Shown: positions 51,592-62,914, counted from the stretch's first letter. The stretch is DNA of 64,000 bases from Phaseolus vulgaris (GCF_000499845.2 NC_023757.2:6730118-6794117); one strand, 5' to 3'. Notes: generated by a model from the letters alone, not told the origin. A program made the numbers and translations.

Positions 51592-52085
51592 GTCCCCTCA
51601 AGTTGGGAGTAATTACTTAGCATTCCAAGCTTGGAATAAAGGATATGAAGCGTTGAAGGAGGCATAGCCTTGGTCAAAATGTCGGGTTGTTGAAAACATA
51701 AGCAAATGGACAAAGCTTTGATAACCCCTTTATGAAGTTTTCTCTGATAATGTGAAAATCAGTTTCTATGTGCTTGGTGTGTTCATGAAAAACTAGGTTG
51801 AGGCGAAGTACAAGAGAGACAATTGTGTGTCATTGGAAGATCTTGCATTAAATAGGTGAGTCATTGGATTTCATAGATTGTTGAGACAAGAGCCGTATAT
51901 TCAACTTCAGAAGAACTTCTAGATGCAATAGATTGTTTTTTTGATTTCGAAGAAATGGGAGAATGACCAAGATAAATGGTTTATCCATTTACATATCGTC
52001 TAGTATATGAGCATCATGTCCAGTTAGAGTTACTAAAGACTTTAAATTGGACCTTACAATAAAAAAAACGTGAGAAATTTCTTGA
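51592..52085 (-). pseudogene. Copia H, RNase H fragment
   Basis: The - strand gives SPISSKSKKQSIASRSSSEVEY and the IQWLTYLMQDL segment of copia RNase H, with stops and a frameshift, ending at a purine tract beside the LTR. It begins abruptly at about 52085, so everything upstream of RNase H is lost. Confidence 0.8.
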
Positions 52086-53690
52086 TTGGGTCTTATTTCA
52101 GACATTGAAGAATGTGTAAAGAAGTAAATAATTATTTAATAATGATAATAATAATAATGTATTAACTTTAAATATAAAATAAACATTATTTTAAAAAAAG
52201 AAAGAGTATTAATTTCAAAATACTAATAATAGTAAAAAGTATTTAAAATAATAATATATTAACTTCAGAATAATATTAATAATAATAAATATGATAAAAA
52301 GTATTAATTGGATAATAAAATTAAAAATAAAATTATTGGTATCTCTTATCCCTTAAAATGGGGAGACAAATAGGCATGAGTAGATTTTATCTAGTGACAT
52401 TTAATGTTGATAACAATAATAATATATTTTGTGTATAAAGTTATCGTTAGAAGAATTACGAGAAAGAGGGGCAAAGAAAGAAGAGAGAGAAAAGGGGGAG
52501 AGAGATACGGGAAGAGAGAAAGAAGAGAGAGAGAAAAATGTTTAAAAGACTCAAACTAAAAAGTCACCTAGTTCACTAAGTAAGCCAAAATGTGACATCT
52601 ATCATCTATGTATTTTATTTATCAATTTCTTATCTAAATGAGGTGTCCTAATTTTATTTTATTTATTCATTCAATTTATTTATTTATATCTAGTTTTGTA
52701 CTGGTCTGTTTATTTATTTTATTTATCTCTAATTATTTACTGGTCCATTTTATTTGTTTTAATTATTTCTAATTATGCATTGATTTATTTTATTTATTTA
52801 TTCTATTTATCTCCAGTTCTGCATTGGTTCCTCTTATTTATTTATTTTATTCATTTCTAGTTATGCATTGGTTCATTTTATCTACATTATCTCACTAACA
52901 TGTATTTTTTTATTATAATTTTTTTATTTGTTTTACTTTAATAAAGATTTGAATACATTGTAGATGGAGGTTTTGACCTTGAAGATTTGAATGACTAAAT
53001 CTTGTTCAAGATGAGATCATCTTGTATTATTTTGATAACCATGATAAAACTTGTTTATTTTGACTAGTCATTACAGAAATTGATTCAAATTTTTTTATAC
53101 GAAATAAAAGTAGATTATAAAATAAAATCACAAAGACTGATTTTTTATATTGTTTTGATATTATGTTTTTTATGATAGTTGTTCTCACTTTTCCATTTTA
53201 TTCTTGGTACATGAAAACAAATTGTGCACATTTGAAATATCTCAATAGATGGATAATGTGAATTATCCGAATCCATTCTCTACCATTATCAATGCAATCT
53301 TCCTGGGGACAAATTCGAACATTAATGTTGTAGACAATTTAGTCACTTTTCGGGGAATGAGACATTCTACATTACCATTCGTCTTAGACATGGATGCTCC
53401 TATTATTCTAAAATGACCTATTGTGGTCACCTTTTATCTACCATCTACCTATCAAGTCAATCCAGTCAATCCATTGATTAACATATTTCCACTTCCATTG
53501 TAAAATAGATGTAATACTAAGAAAAGAAAGGACTATACATCAACAAAACTCATTCTCTTTATCTAAGGACAAGTAGGAAAGTATGTAATATATATATATA
53601 TATATATATACACACTTATGTAAATTAATCTTTATGTTATTTCTTCCTTTTGATCTTTGATTTTATTAATTTTAGAAGGGATGTTACGTT
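52086..53690 (+). repeat. AT-rich region, probable degraded 5' LTR of gypsy G
   Basis: 52610-52900 contains about five diverged ~50-bp units with the phrase TTATCTCTANTTATGCATTGGT. The same phrase occurs twice downstream of the gypsy coding region at 60090-60165, so the two places are probably the element's LTRs. 53588-53614 is a (TA)n microsatellite. A primer-site-like TAGTATCAGAGC (tRNA-Met type with one change) lies at about 53694. Outer boundaries could not be set. Confidence 0.45.
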
Positions 53691-53774
53691 TAGATAGTAT
53701 CAGAGCAACGTTCCATGTGAGACTTATGAAATACATCAATAATAAGATTTTTATACTAACTTGTACCATTTTAG

Positions 53775-55025
53775 ATGACAACTTATAGCACTGAGTTGAC
53801 AGAAGCAATACAGGATATCAATGACATGGCCACTACACTTTTAAACCAAAGGCCTGAAGGAACCATTGAATCACAAGGTTTAGTAGAATTTAGGAGAAAT
53901 AAACCTCCACAATTCTCTAGAGGTTACAACCTAGATAATGTTGAATTATGGATCAAGGAGATAGAGAAAATATTGAGTTATGAATTGTTCTGATAAATAA
54001 AGGATAAACAATGTTGTGTTTGTGTTGATAGGAGAATCGGAGTACTGGTGGGATAATATCCAAACATTACTAGAAGGGGGAGAAATAACCATTACTTGGG
54101 AAATATTTAGAACAAAGTTTCTTGGAAAATACTTACCCGGTGATGTGAGAAGAGCAAAAGAGATAGAACTTATGCAATTAAAACAAGGGAGTATGTCAGT
54201 AGGGGAATATGCTTCAAAGTTTGAGGAACTAGGGAAATATTCTATTTTCTTTTATCACCTAAATGAGAGAATGAAGTCTATAAAGTTTGAAAATGGACTT
54301 AGGCTTGAATTTAGAAAAACAGTACGACTATTAGAGATTTTTTACTTTCCTACACTTATTTACAAGTGTAAATTTTTGGAAGATTAAAAATAGTCAAAAT
54401 AATAAGTTGAGATATTTTGAACCCCGACCAAACAAAAAAAAGACATAATAAGGGAAAACCTTACAATTGTCATTAATGGAAATCCCCATCCAGTCAATTT
54501 TTTTTCAAAAAATTCAAGTAGGCCTATAAATAATTAGATTAGGTGCCTCAAGTGTGGACAAGATCATTATACCAAACACTGTCATCTTAAAGGACTGTTC
54601 TATTTTAATTTGTCTACCTTTAACACAATTACATGTAATCTTAGGCATCACCTGGTTAGTTTCCAATCAAGTCCTTCTAAATTATGCAAATAAATTTGTA
54701 ATATTTTCTAATAATGACGATCTTTCAAAATTATCTACTAACTCTATAAGTGAACCTTTAAATGACAAAATTCAAGGATACTTGTTATTGTCTTCTATGG
54801 AATTAAAAGAGGTAGTCGATTTGAAGAATATAATAGTTGCTCGAAATTTTCTTGAGGCTTTTCTTAATGATATACATGGTTTACCACCCAACAAAGAAAT
54901 TGAATTTTCAATAGATTTGATGTCTGGGACTGAACCAATTTCTATAGCACCATATAGAATGTCGCCCTCTGGACTAGCATAACTAAAGAAACAATTAGAA
55001 GAGTTACTTCAGAAACAATTCATTT
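53775..55025 (+). pseudogene. Gypsy G, 5' part: gag, zinc knuckle, protease end, RT start
   Basis: Ty3/gypsy polyprotein remnant. Gag lies in two frames (53775-53993 and 54016-54387) with FRRNKPPQFSRGYN, WWDNIQ, WEIFRTKFLGKYLP and LKQGSMSVGEYASKFEEL. A CLKCGQ...HC zinc-knuckle-like stretch near 54550 has one residue fewer than usual. A protease end follows (CLPLTQLHVILGITWL), then the RT leader with LPPNKEIEFSIDLMSGTEPIS and APYRMSP, interrupted by a stop near 54980. It is cut at 55025 by the solo LTR F, and its RT resumes at 58897. Confidence 0.88.
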
Positions 55026-56310
55026 TGTTAGAATTATAGGGCTAAAACAAGGGGGGGGGGGGGGGGGGGTGGGGGGTGGAATTGTTTTCGAAAGATTTTC
55101 GCAAGTGTTGAAGGTAACGTGAAAGACTATGAAGAATTAATCAATGGAAAAACTGTTCAGCCAAATATAAAACTGTTTTAAGCTTGATGTAGAAATTCAA
55201 CCTGTTGTTTTTACAAAATAACTAGTTGTTTTTATCAACAGTTTTATCAAAACGGATTTAAAGCAATTTAAAGAGTGTAAGGATAGAGATATTCAAACAG
55301 AATGTTTATACTGGTTCACTTAACATCTGAGCTACATCTAGTCCTCAGAAACCACTGAGAATTCACTATGTAATCAGTCACAGGTTACAAATTACACAAC
55401 CACAAAGAGGTGACTTTGAATCTCACAAAGCCCACTCACCCTCTTTACAACACCACACACCTCAAGCCAGAATCCCACTGACTTTACAGGATTTCACACT
55501 CCAAGAATGTTGATCTTGATCCCCTCAAGAACACACAACACTTCTTGGAAACACCAATACAAAAATACAATTATTAAGAAGGAAGGGAATAGAAAACATA
55601 TGGGTAAATCACAAGATCAAAGAACAAAATACAAGACCCAATCCTATTCCACACACTTGAGATGATCCAAAGCTCTTTCAAAATTGTTTTTGATTGATCT
55701 CTTTCTTAGTTCAAACATAGGAGCGTAAAAAACACCTTTTTATCTTTCAATCAAATGGTTAAAATAGTTTAGAACAAAAGCCCAAGAGCAGTTGGAATCA
55801 TTCATAACAGAAAAACCATATAACAACATTCTGTTAAGGTTTTCAGAAAAACAGTCGGTTGATTTTTCGAAATAACTGATTGAATGTTTTTTTACAGCAT
55901 TCAAAATCACTAAGTGTCAAATAACCTGTTGTTTCGAAATTTTAACTTGTTAAAATTTGTTTGACAGCAAAGGTAAAGACAGAGCTTTTCCAAATCAGTT
56001 TGAAATCTACTAAGTGTCAAACAACCTGTTAAAACGAAATTTCAACCTATTGAAATTTGTTTGACAGTAAAGACAAAGACAAAGTTTAATATCCACTATG
56101 TCAAACAACCTGTTAAATTGAAATTTCAACTTGCTGAAATTTCACTTCCTTTTAGAAAATCCATCTTTTCCCAATGTTAAAGATTCAATTAAGCTTGGAT
56201 CAACTTAAGGAGTGAATTAATAAGTTTCAAACAACTAGACACACATACACAACAATAGTAAGGTCTTCAAGCTTTCCACTAGGATTTGGAGACATCAAAG
56301 CATCTTGTTC
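55026..56310 (+). mobile_element. Solo LTR F inside gypsy G (main part)
   Basis: Starts TGTTAGAATTATAGGG. Its last four bases, AACA, lie at 58888-58891 because element E is inserted just before its end. The target duplication is CATTT (55021-55025) against CATTC (58892-58896), one mismatch. The length without E is about 1.29 kb. It contains a 19-G run at 55051-55069. 55905-56150 holds three diverged ~90-bp units with GTGTCAAA-AACCTGTT. No coding sequence. It is called a solo LTR because no internal domain or partner is present. Confidence 0.8.
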
Positions 56311-56596
56311 TGTTGGGTATGAAGCCAGGACCAATTGGGTTGGACTGAGTAGACACCATGTTTTAGTGAGTGAGCTTAATCATTGTGTCCCTTTATTATC
56401 TCTATTTATCTCTATTTCAAGAGATCATTGTACTTGTAATTGGTGTGCAACAGGATATAATGAAAACCTAATAGTTGCCCGTGTGGATGTAGGTTGCAGT
56501 TGGCGACCAAACCACATTAAATCATGTGTTGTTTATTTTTCTGCAGTTGATTCGTGATTGTGTGTGTTGCTTCTGCATGCGTTTTTTTCCATCAAG

Positions 56597-56610
56597 TGGT
56601 ATCAAGAGCC
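56597..56610 (+). promoter_or_regulatory. Copia E primer-binding site
   Basis: TGGTATCAAGAGCC two bases after the 5' LTR, the tRNA-Met-type site variant used by Tork/TNT1-like elements. Confidence 0.8.
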
Positions 56611-56684
56611 TTGGTTCGTTTACACACCAGAGATCTGATCAGCAGAAATTAATCAACGAGACTTGAAAATTGCGGCTGCAGTAG

Positions 56685-56847
56685 CGTCCCAAAGCTAGGG
56701 TTTCACAGAGGCGGCAACAACGTCCCAAAGCTAGGGTTTCGCAGGGCCTGCAACAACGTCCCAAAGTTAGGGTTTCGCAGAGGCGCCAACAACATCCCAA
56801 AGCTAGGGTTTCGCAGGGGCGACAACGATACCCCAAAGTTAGGGTTG
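56685..56847 (+). repeat. 36-bp tandem repeat, four and a half copies, in the copia E leader
   Basis: Units start at 56685, 56721, 56757, 56793 and 56829 with the core CCCAAAGCTAGGGTTTCGCA. The period is exactly 36 bp, so all frames are preserved. On the - strand this produces repeated CETLALGR-type residues, explaining the ORFs there. It lies before the gag start. Confidence 0.9.
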
Positions 56848-57122
56848 CATGTACATTCTGCAGGTGTGCTGGTCTGAGACGGCACAGAGTGCAGTGCGAC
56901 AGCGGTGACCAGCGACGGTGGTGGTGCGGAGCGCGAACAGCGGCGGTGCGTGTCTTGGCAGCTGCAGTCCAGTGCGACGGAGCGCTCGTGCATTGGGGAC
57001 TACGACCAGGTCTGTTGGTGACTGATTTTGGGTGGTGCAATTTTTGTGGTCTTGATTTAAAAAAAAAAGGATTGCCAAGATCTGAAATTAGTTGTACCGA
57101 ATATCTCGTCTAGTCATTTGAG

Positions 57123-57597
57123 ATGGCAGAAGAAAGGAGGTTCCGAATTGAAAATTCGATGGTACAAATTTTCGTTGGTGGAAAATGCAAATTGAGGATT
57201 GGCGAGTTCAGTTACTGAGCACATCAATATGATCTTAGCCAGACTTATGTCAGTGGGCATTAAGTTCGACGATGAAGTTCAAGCTTTACTATTGCTATTG
57301 TCTTTGCCTGATAGTTGGTCCGGAACGATTACAACAATTACCAATTCAGCGAGATCTGATTGATTCACTTTTGAGAAGATTCGTGATCTCATTCTTGGCG
57401 AGGATGTCCGAAGAAGGAGTTATGGGGAATTATCTAGTGAATCGCTATATGTCATCAGAGGTAAGAGAAATATCAGAGATAGTGGGAGCAAGAACAAAAG
57501 AAGGAGTCAGTCAAAGACTCAGGATTGCTCAAGTGTAACATGTTCGAACTGCAAGGAGGTGGGGCATTTCAAGAATCAATTCCCTAATGATAAATAA
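57123..57597 (+). pseudogene. Copia E gag remnant
   Basis: Begins at the ATG at 57123. Gag text of TNT1 type is seen in shifting frames: FRWWKMQIEDW near 57170, then, after an apparent internal deletion near 57205, VTEHINMILARLMSVGIKFDDE and LLLSLPDSW. A zinc-knuckle segment CSNCKEVGHFKNQFP follows near 57545, with the last cysteine changed, and then a stop. Confidence 0.75.
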
Positions 57598-57645
57598 GTC
57601 AACATTGCAGAAGACTTCGCGGACGAGGACTTTTTAGTCTATTGT

Positions 57646-57990
57646 GTGGATAACAGTGTGGATTCTTGGGTCATGGATTCTGAAGCATTGCAGAATCTAG
57701 TTATTGGAGACTTTGGAAAGGTAAGACTAGCGGACAACAGAACTCTTGATGTTACAGGCATGGGTGACATAGTGTTGAAGACACCAGTTGGTTTCTGGAC
57801 TTTGAAGGATGTCAGAGTTGTTCCAAGCTTGAGGAAAAGTTTGATTTCTGTTAGGCAGTTGGACGAACAGGGACATGAAGTGAAGTTCAGAAATCAGCAG
57901 TGGAAGGTCGTCAAGGGAACTCTTGTCATAGCTTGCGGAAGAAAGAGAGGTTCGTTGTATATAGTCGGATTACCGTGTGTGAGGGAGTGA
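57646..57990 (+). pseudogene. Copia E protease-like segment
   Basis: An open frame of 114 residues with SWVMDSEALQ, where the protease DSGA motif is altered to DSEA so the active site is probably lost. It is followed by the usual VRLADNRTLDVTGMGD, LKDVRVVPSLRKSLISVRQLDEQGHEVKF and GSLYIV pattern. It ends where the pre-integrase segment would start; no integrase follows. Confidence 0.8.
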
Positions 57991-58364
57991 CCATCCCAGT
58001 TCAGAAGATAAAAAAAGTTCGGTTCACAGAATCTCGTGGGCAGAAGAGGGTTGTCTTTACAAGAGAGAAACCTAGAGCCACAGGTCAGATTCAGGATGAA
58101 CGAGCATGGAAAGGTTCAAGAAGACCAGTCAAAGGTACTTGTGGCAGTGGAAGCACGGGTTGTGCTTCAAATAAGGTTCCTAGACGGCAGTGGGTTAGGA
58201 GAACCAGTATTCCAGCGGTTGAAACTTCTCCAAAAAATTTCTTGTTGAATATGGAGAGTGTTAGTTCTCAGGTTGTTCCAGGATCCGACAGTTCCTGTAA
58301 GTGGGAGTCGGTAGGAACAGAGAACGAGTCAGTGACTGACGTGTTGAAACCAGGGGAATTTTAA
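57985..58364 (+). CDS. Unassigned ORF in copia E in place of integrase-RT
   Basis: The frame open from 57900 continues past the protease segment to TAA at 58362-58364. About 125 residues follow the end of the pre-integrase-like text. It is basic and Ser/Arg/Gly-rich (KIKKVRFTESRGQKRVVFT, KGSRRPVKGTCGSG, RRQWVRRTSIPAVETSP) with an acidic end. It resembles no copia domain I recognise. It may be a leftover C-terminal spacer of a larger parent or a feature of this non-autonomous family. No RNA-binding or catalytic motif can be named. Confidence 0.35.
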
Positions 58365-58447
58365 CGAAGTCTTCAAAATGATTAAGAAGGCTGGTGGCAA
58401 CTAGAGGTGGAACATTGAGTTCCGTCGACAAATTAAAGAAGTACATG

Positions 58448-58650
58448 TACACAGTTGAAGCGTAGGTGAACATTGTTCCGCGACTTCAAGTGGGAGATTG
58501 TTGGGTATGAAGTCAAGAACAATTGGGTTGGGCTGACAAGACACCATGTACACAGTTGAAGCGCAGGTGAACATTGTTCCGTGACTTCAAGTGGAAGATT
58601 GTTGGGTTTGAAGCCAGGACCAATTGGGTTGGGCTGAGTAGACACCATGT
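58448..58650 (+). repeat. Tandem duplication of the copia E purine tract and LTR start
   Basis: A ~102-bp unit (TACACAGTTGAAGCG through GACACCATG) occurs at 58448-58549 and again from 58550. Each copy contains the purine tract AAGTGGRAGATTG and the first ~47 bp of the LTR. The second copy leads into the true 3' LTR at 58600. Confidence 0.85.
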
Positions 58651-58896
58651 TTTAGTGAGTGGGCTTAATCATTGTGTCCCTTTATTATCTCTATTTATCT
58701 CTATTTAAAGAGATCATTGTACTTGTAATTGGTGTGCAACAGGATATAATGAAAACCTAATAGTTGCCCGTGTGGATGTAGGTTGCAGTTGGCGACTGAA
58801 CCACGTTAAATCATGTGTTGTTTATTTTTCTGGAGTTAATTCGTGATTGTGTGTGTTGCTTCCGCATGCGTTTTTCCCATCAAGTTCAACACATTC

Positions 58897-59640
58897 GTCC
58901 CAGTGTGCGACCTTGAGGAACTCATGTTTTATTAGTAAAAAAGAAAGATGGAAGTTTCAAGCTGTGTAGATTATCGTCAGTTAAATAAATTCACTGTTAA
59001 AAATAAATACCTTTTTCCTAGGATAGATTATTTGATAGATCAACTGAGAGGAGCTTCTATATTTTCTAAGATATATTTAAAATTAGGATATCATCAAATT
59101 AAAGTAAGGACAGAAGACATACAAAAAATAACATTCAAAACCAGGTATGGGCATTATGAATATTAAGTGATGTCTTTTGGTGTAACCAATGCCCTTGTCG
59201 TGTTCCTGGATTATATGAACAAGATTTTTCACTCATTTTTGGATCATTTTGTAGTTGTTTTTATATATGATATTCTCATTTATTATAGAACAATTAAGGA
59301 GCATGAGGAGCATCTTTAAACTTTTTTTCAAATTTTGAGAGAAACAATTGTATGCTAAGTTGTCTAAGTGTGAATTTTGGTTAGAGGAAGTAAAACTTTT
59401 GGGACATGTAATTTCTAGAGAAGATGTACCAATGGACCAAACCAAAGTAGAAATTTTTTTATAGTGGGAACCAAACAAAATAGTGACTAAGTTTCATAGT
59501 TTTCTAGGTCTAGTAGGATATTATAGAAGACTCAATGAAGGATTTTCTAGAATAGTTATGCCATTAACCCAACTAACTAAGAAAGGTCAAACTTTTGAAT
59601 GGACAAAAAAAATGTGAAAATAGTTTTCAACCACTCAATT
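58897..59640 (+). pseudogene. Gypsy G, 3' part: reverse transcriptase
   Basis: RT resumes after the nested insertions: [25 protein letters not shown] text, [37 protein letters not shown], then (after a stop near 59164) SFGVTNA, a degraded FIYDILIY in place of the YxDD box, [18 protein letters not shown] and FLGLVGYYRRL. It ends near 59625 where the MITE starts. RNase H and integrase are absent. Confidence 0.9.
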
Positions 59641-60011
59641 TTAGAAATAGAAACTAAATTTGTAGACAAAATATAATTAGTTGCTATAGTGACTAAATTA
59701 GAGACCATTTTAGTGATTAAAAAAAAATTTGGTTTCTAAATTAGTTTCTATTATTGTTAAATGGTTTCTAAATTAATATCTAATTAGCTACCAAGGTTTT
59801 TGCCACCAAATTTAGAATCTAAATAATTAGTAGTTAAAACCTTGGTAGTTAATTAGATACCAATTTAGAAACTATTTAACAATAATAGAAACTAATTTAG
59901 AAACCAATTTTTTTTTTAGTTTCTAAAATGGTCTCTAATTTAGTCACTATAGAAACTAATTATTTTTTTTGTCTCTAAAATTGGTTTCTATTTCATTATT
60001 TTCTTGTAGTG
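59632..60011. mobile_element. Foldback MITE with CACTA-like end
   Basis: 380 bp that is almost entirely one long inverted repeat, with the axis near 59815. Both arms read ATAGAAACNAATTTTAGAGAC, GTGACTAAATTAGAGACC, GTTTCTATTATTGTTAAA and ACCAAGGTTTT. The right end reads CACTACAAGAAAATAATG on the - strand. The left end begins CACTCAATTTTAG, apparently missing ~14 bp. No clear target duplication. Confidence 0.8.
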
Positions 60012-60844
60012 TAAAATCACTAGACCAAATTGATTATTGACACTTAATGTTGGGACCAAAAAGTTAATTATACCAAAAATCATCTCGAGTTACACACTGG
60101 TTTATTTTATTATTTTATTATCTTTAGTTATGCACTGGTCCATTTTATTTATTTATCTTTAGTCATTGTGATGGAAAAACGTTATTATTCTAATAGTGAT
60201 CTTTGTAATTTCTTCTTTGGATGGATGATGAAAGAGTATTGAGGAGCGAAAACATTAAAGAAACTCAAGAGGAGTTTCCATGAATTGAAATGGAGTTAGG
60301 AATTTGTGAGAGTGAGAGGTGAGGCTAACTCACTAGGAAAAAGTCTAGGCTAAGTCTTGAAGGAGACTAACCTAGGGAGAACTTAAGAACAAGTAGAATG
60401 GTCAAAATTAGACAACATTTCATTACTAATTCCAAGTTAAAAAAAATACATGTATAAGAGATTTCTATTTATAGGAGACGGTCTCTCAAAAACTCTCAAA
60501 TGAGAGTGTGACAATTGTCACTACCTTATTGGTGCAAATCCTCTCCATTAAGGAGAAGACATGTGGAGCCTCATTCCTTCCTTGCCTACATTTCTATTTT
60601 CACCCCTCTTTTACTATTTTACCCTTTAATTTATTTTCTATTTACATTCTTCCCTACTTTGGTCCAAAATACAAGGTCCAAAACTTCCTAACTACTCTAT
60701 ACAATTTTTAGAAGGCTAAGAAGAAAAAAAAGACTCTACAAACATTTTCATTAAAGTTCGATCTTCATCTATCTTCTTGGTCGAAAGTTTCAAGGCTGGA
60801 CAGTTGCCATCATATTGTTCTTTTATTTATTTATCTGCAGCTTT
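60012..60844 (+). repeat. Probable degraded LTR/intergenic DNA after gypsy G
   Basis: 60090-60165 repeats the TTATCTTTAGTTATGCACTGGT phrase in pieces also seen at 52690-52880, suggesting the 3' LTR of gypsy G. 60190-60800 looks like part of another LTR read on the - strand (TATTTATAGGAGACGG near 60470). No genes. Confidence 0.4.
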
Positions 60845-61051
60845 AACTACCAACTAATTAGATTCTAAAGTTGATAGCTAAAATTTTGGTATCTAATTAT
60901 GTATCAATTTATAAATTATTTATTAATAATATAAATACTTTAGATACCAATAAGTTTTTTAATCTCTAAAATAATATCTAATTTAATTAATATAGTGAAC
61001 AATTAATTTTTGTCTCTAAATTTAGTTTGTATCTAGTGATTTTTTTGTAGT
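60845..61051 (-). mobile_element. Degraded half copy of the foldback MITE
   Basis: Matches the right arm of 59632-60011 in the order ACCAACTAATTAG, GGTATCTAATTA, AACTAAAATT-like, TTTTTGTCTCTAAA and TTTTTTGTAGT. It is much more diverged and has only one arm. Confidence 0.65.
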
Positions 61052-62914
61052 TTTTTTTTTTTTAAAAAAAAAAGAGTTGACTCATAAATAATAGGATGCA
61101 TGAAATAAAACCTTGAAAATACAAGTTCTATTTTTATAAACAGTCTTTGTAAATAAATTCTGTCATTTAATATTGTAACTTCTTATTTACTTATATAAAA
61201 AATAATCCTACATCCAATTAATTTTAACACTTTAACTAATTTAATAATTAAATTATTTTAATTACATTTAATTAACTTAGCTTCATCATCAATAAAATTT
61301 TAAATATTATCTCCTAAAAAAATATTTAAAAATAAATTTTATATTTTATTAAAAAATTACAATTACAAAAAGTAAAAAATTTGCCAAAAAATAAATAAAA
61401 AATATTTTACTCCTATTTTTACCTATGCCACGAAAAAAAAATTACATATGAAAGTTATGCATCGGCCTAACCAGCACATTTGATAAAATTTAAAAAAAAA
61501 ATCTCACTAAATGTCGGTCAAACAAACATTATACTTGCAAAAGATTAAGAAAATATGCGGGCAATTGTTTCCTACGCCATATTATTAAAACTCAACATTG
61601 TTTTTAATTTTTTTTTTTTTACGGATGCACAAATCCGGAAGTGAGTTTTATACATTCTAGATTTCAAAATTCGAAAGGTTATTTTTGTATTTTACTTAAG
61701 CTTCTGGTTATATCCAGAAATGAGTTATGAGTTCTGGATTTTCATATCCGGAATGGTGTGCTGTAAATGGTGTTGAAGATTGAGATTCGAAACTCATTCA
61801 TGTTTGCTTACGGATCTTGACATCTGGAAGATCATTTATGTTGTTCAAGTAAGCTTTTGGATGATGAAATCCAGAAGTGACATATTAGTTCTGGATTTGT
61901 ATATCCGAAACTTTGTAATTTGACTTACGGATATAAATATTCGAAAGACAAAAATTTTAAAATCATTAAGGATAAAACGGACATTTCACGTCGGTGTGTT
62001 GAGTGCAAATCTGAATTGATATGATGCCGAGAGAATCAGCCAAATATTCGAGATAGTGAATTTTATTTTAATTTTTTTTAGTATTCACTTAGAATTCACT
62101 TGCCCACATTAATTTTTTTTTCTCTGCCTATCGTTGGTTTGATCCATGTTATTTGCGTTTTTTTTGTTGACGTTTATTTCTAGTAGTTAATTTCCGTTTT
62201 TTCTTTTGTAGTTTGAGGAAAATTGAATCATTAATATAAATATTAGAATATTTTTACCAGTAATTTTATCTGATTAGAATAGAATTTTCTCTCATAAGAA
62301 TAAAAATGCATGTGATTCATAAAAAAAATGCAAATGAACAGCTAAGATAAGTATGCCAGATCTATGGATTTCCAAAATGGATTCTTTTGGTTTGAAGAAA
62401 CCCTGACACTTAAATAATTTTTTATCCTTGAGTTTTGCCTTTGAGTTTGAATTAACATTATATATGAACTCAAATCTTAACAAGTGAAGAACAAAATGGG
62501 AATAACTGTGAGAATTTGGTCCTTTTGTCTGCTATGCAGAGTTTGGTTTGGTGTCTATGTCTCCTAATTTACATGAATCTGAACAAAGGAATTCATAAAT
62601 TGTTCATGCCAATTTGAATAAGACTGGTGGCTGGGGAACATAAGGATAATTTATTATTTATCTTTCAATTATTTCATTTTATTCCCACTAAATAGTTTTT
62701 ATTTTTAATACATCAAATTGCAATTATATATTTGACAGCCATTGACTATGTTTTCCCTCCCCCACCCCCGGTTAGAATCCAATTGTTTTCTCTTTAATTA
62801 ATAGTCAAAAGGAAAAAAAACGTAAAATTAATATTAATTATATTTATAATTGAATCATTGATAACATGGAAAATAATTTTATTTCGTAATATATTCATGT
62901 GTAGATTTTCTAAA
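61052..62914. other. AT-rich intergenic DNA with a motif-rich patch
   Basis: No gene seen. 61605-61950 carries about ten copies of TCCGGA/TCTGGAT/TCCGAAA-type words, mostly as ATATCCG or TTCTGGATT in both orientations. The 63-residue frame at 62483-62292 has no recognisable features. Confidence 0.45.

Larger units (their letters stand above)
56311..58882 (+). mobile_element. Copia E, 2.57-kb non-autonomous Ty1/copia element
   Basis: The LTRs at 56311-56594 and 58600-58882 start TGTTGGGT and end CCATCA. They differ at about 11 positions by hand count, roughly 4 percent. The primer site TGGTATCAAGAGCC is at 56597-56610. Flanks are TGTTC (56306-56310) and AGTTC (58883-58887), a 5-bp duplication with one mismatch. 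The interior carries a tandem-repeat leader, a deleted gag, a protease-like segment and an unassigned ORF. Integrase, RT and RNase H are entirely absent, so any mobility required other elements' proteins. Confidence 0.9.

Noticed and set aside
56639..57113. Several ORFs of 74-133 residues
   Set aside because: They translate the 36-bp tandem repeat and neighbouring leader DNA of copia E in different frames.
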